Assembly: GCF_019931145.1 (NCBI RefSeq)
Contig: NZ_JAIOUV010000007.1
Location: 62,001-126,000 of the forward strand
DNA: 64,000 bases
Origin: Marinicella meishanensis
Lineage (GTDB): Bacteria > Pseudomonadota > Gammaproteobacteria > Xanthomonadales > Marinicellaceae
Reading direction: 5' to 3'
The notes under the pieces are model-generated. The model was given only the letters and a program-made list of their open reading frames with translations, was not told the DNA's origin and made no database searches. Position 1 is the stretch's first letter, and each line of letters starts with the position of its first letter. The position numbers were made by a program, and so were the translations under genes. Shown piece by piece: positions 61,911 through 64,000 of the stretch.

Positions 61911-64000
61911 TTAAAACTCAAATCTGGCACCGATGTTGATGGTGCCTCGTGTAAATCCTTCCAACCCAAAGATGCTGCGGTAGTTGATATACGCTTGCTT
62001 GCCGTTGGCACCAATGAACACCAAACCCAAGCCGGCTGAGCCGAAGGTGCGGTCTGGTTCATCGGTGGCGATGAAGAAGATTTCATCATCCGGGGCATCA
62101 ATGAAGCGGGCCTCAATGAAACCGCCATCGTTCTCAGTTTCGCGACTGATGTTGATGTCAAATTGCGGTGACAACACCCCGTTTTTCAAACTGATGGCTT
62201 TGGACACGCTGGTGCCCACTGACCACACCATGCTTTTCACTTCTTGGTCGGCAAAGGCAAAATTGAAGCCGCCAGCGCCGGTTTCCTGGAAGCCATCGAT
62301 GGACGTTTTGACGTACCTGACCGAGGCATTGGGGGTGATGTTCCAAGAATTCTTATTGAAGTGATAGCCCATACTCATGGCCACCGAATACTGGTTGGAA
62401 TCGGTCTTACCGGTGGCCACCCGGTCAACCGCGATGTTGTCCAAGTTGAAGTTGATGCGGCGTTTTTGCTCGAAGTCAGGGTTGCCGTAACTGATGCGGC
62501 CATCCACATAGAAATTGTCTTTGATGTAGAATGAACCATAGCCAGTCAGGGTCAGGCCGGTGGATTTGACCTCCGCTTCCCCTTCGATTTCAGAATCAAA
62601 ATTGGCATAACCCAAGGCCACACCAGCCACTTTGGTGGGACTGAAGCGATAGTCCACCCCGGCGGTCAAGCCATAGGTGTCAAAATCAAAGCCCAGTTCG
62701 CGACCCGTGGCATCCCGCTCGCCCATGGAGATGGTGCCGTTCACGAACATGCCCCACGGCGAAACAAAGTCATTGATGTTACTGGTGGCAGCGGCTTCCT
62801 CGTCGTCATTCAAGTAAGCCAGCATGCCCAAGGGGATGGATTCATTGCCGTAACGAGCGGTCAAGCCGTTGACACTGAAACCGGCCCCGCCTCCGCCACG
62901 CAATTGCGCCAATCGCGAATCGACATTGCGGAATTGTGAAGTGATGATTTCAGCCGCAGACGTGGACTGGGCCGTGACCTCGTTGGGGGTGATTTCTTCC
63001 ATCAGGTTGATGATGTCGCCCCGGTTGTCCGGACGGGCTCCGGCGATCAATTCTTCACACAAACCTTCAATGGCCATGAAATAACTGCGCGCACAGTAAC
63101 TGGACACATTGCGGATGGTTTGCATCACGGTGTCACTGGCCCCGGAACCAACGGCTTCATCGAACAAGGCAAAGATTTCCTCTTCAGTCGGCGTGCGGCG
63201 CACTTCGTTGCTGAAACTGGCCAGGTTGTTGCCCGGCTGACTGTCCATGGAATCGGATTCGATGCTGGCGTTGAACACGATCGGCTGGGAAGTTTGCACC
63301 ACTTGTTGGGTCACCACCCGCAAATCGATCTGTGAAGCGGTACCCACCATGAAATTCCCCGGATAGGCACAGGACAAGCTGGTGTTGTTCACCTGACAGG
63401 CCCAGCCACCGGCGTTCAGCACTTGTACGTTTTGGATCAGACCGGTCAAGCTCGCATTCAAACGCGCATTGACTGCCAAATCAGGTCCTTGGTTGCTGGC
63501 CAGGAATGACAGTTCAAAGGTGTCGCCTTGCTGGATGTCTTGTTGATCCACGTTCAACGACAGCGACAGATCGGCATCCAAATCTTCCACCGCATTGACG
63601 GTGACTTGGGTGGTGCTTTGGTTGTTGCTGGGGTTGCTGTCAATGGCATCAGACATGACTTCGACGTCGTTGATGATGACGCCACTGAAGCCTGCAGCAA
63701 AACTGCCCTCCAGCACGATCAATTGCACCTGGTTGTTGGGCAATGACAAGATGTCGCAAGTCAATGACATGGACAAAAGTGTACAGTTCACCCCGGAACC
63801 CACTTGCACCGAATCGGCCACAAAACCCATTGGCAATGGATTGGTCAATTGCACATTGGTGGCGGTGTCAGGGCCCATGTTGGCCACTTCGATTTCCCAC
63901 GCAATGGTGTCGGTATTGAGTACAGTCGAAGCACTCGGCGCGATGGTCACGGCCAGGTCGGCTCGGGTCACGCCACCGCCGCCGCCTTGGCTGACATTGA
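61911..64000 (-). CDS. autotransporter with DUF11-like repeats (5' end outside the window)
   Basis: The frame is open to the right edge, where it reads a Gly-rich linker (QGGGGG), so the true start is outside. The visible ~695 residues begin with two DUF11-type domains: TDTIAWEIEVANMGPDTATNV and GDTFELSFLASNQGPDLAVNA, quoted in short part. A helical region with Cys residues follows. The last ~260 residues form an autotransporter beta-barrel, from GMFVNGTISMGERDA to the C-terminal GARFEF with terminal Phe. It exposes its N-terminal part at the cell surface. The caspase-like gene starts 11 bp downstream. Confidence 0.9.
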   Translation of the reverse strand, partial: NVSQGGGGGVTRADLAVTIAPSASTVLNTDTIAWEIEVANMGPDTATNVQLTNPLPMGFVADSVQVGSGVNCTLLSMSLTCDILSLPNNQVQLIVLEGSFAAGFSGVIINDVEVMSDAIDSNPSNNQSTTQVTVNAVEDLDADLSLSLNVDQQDIQQGDTFELSFLASNQGPDLAVNARLNASLTGLIQNVQVLNAGGWACQVNNTSLSCAYPGNFMVGTASQIDLRVVTQQVVQTSQPIVFNASIESDSMDSQPGNNLASFSNEVRRTPTEEEIFALFDEAVGSGASDTVMQTIRNVSSYCARSYFMAIEGLCEELIAGARPDNRGDIINLMEEITPNEVTAQSTSAAEIITSQFRNVDSRLAQLRGGGGAGFSVNGLTARYGNESIPLGMLAYLNDDEEAAATSNINDFVSPWGMFVNGTISMGERDATGRELGFDFDTYGLTAGVDYRFSPTKVAGVALGYANFDSEIEGEAEVKSTGLTLTGYGSFYIKDNFYVDGRISYGNPDFEQKRRINFNLDNIAVDRVATGKTDSNQYSVAMSMGYHFNKNSWNITPNASVRYVKTSIDGFQETGAGGFNFAFADQEVKSMVWSVGTSVSKAISLKNGVLSPQFDINISRETENDGGFIEARFIDAPDDEIFFIATDEPDRTFGSAGLGLVFIGANGKQAYINYRSIFGLEGFTRGTINIGARFEF

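Overview
The window is chromosomal DNA of a free-living, aerobic, probably marine gammaproteobacterium. Supporting signs are Fe-superoxide dismutase, class II fumarase, an AcrB-type RND pump, a DcaP-type porin, an acetate switch of the CrbS/CrbR (MxtR/ErdR) type, a wax-ester synthase/DGAT-like enzyme, and many large secreted beta-propeller or beta-helix proteins. The style of the secreted proteins suggests a Marinicella-like or Xanthomonadales-like lineage, but that is inference. No rRNA, tRNA, insertion sequence, prophage, integrase or CRISPR array was seen. Coding density is high, most genes sit in short operons, and several Rho-independent terminators are clear.

Layout. 0-9.5 kb: a NarL-type sensor kinase cut by the window edge, fumC with a secreted repeat protein, a DUF924 protein, sodB, and an RND efflux pump with its adaptor. 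9.5-18.1 kb: a Tat-exported amidohydrolase, then a riboflavin operon on the minus strand (ribD-ribE-ribBA-like-ribH-ribA) diverging from an NAD operon (nadC-nadE-nadD). 18.2-27.9 kb: two orphan GspG-like proteins, a PQQ-like protein and a 771-residue propeller protein, an RDD gene broken by an in-frame amber codon, a TPR/transglutaminase-like lipoprotein, a Nudix protein, a CpeT-like lipoprotein, and an sdpRI-like regulator/membrane pair.

28-42.7 kb is the most coherent block. It holds a DcaP-like porin, a cNMP/CBS/nucleotidyltransferase (DUF294) protein, a DEDDh exonuclease, an 11-residue-repeat protein, acetyl-CoA synthetase, a LuxR-type response regulator, a small GbsR-like regulator with a membrane protein, a sodium-symporter/histidine-kinase fusion, and a DUF4212/SSS symporter pair. 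A 14-bp dyad (AGACCAAAGTCTAA; the porin copy is degenerate) lies upstream of the porin, acs and the symporter operon. In each case it is 23 bp before a plausible -10 and 57-67 bp before the start codon. This predicts one regulon linking outer-membrane passage, inner-membrane uptake and activation of acetate or other short carboxylates.

42.8-57 kb holds a beta-helix secreted protein, a CadC-like transmembrane regulator divergent from a 1092-residue propeller protein, an LCAT-like lipase lipoprotein, an acyl-CoA dehydrogenase, a LemA/DUF2207 pair, and two tandem paralogous secreted proteins. 57-64 kb holds a WS/DGAT acyltransferase, a membrane Ser/Thr kinase, and an operon of a DUF11-repeat autotransporter (cut by the window end) followed by a periplasmic caspase-like protein with Sel1 repeats and a coiled coil.

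All calls come from reading the sequence and from recalled family motifs. No database search was run.
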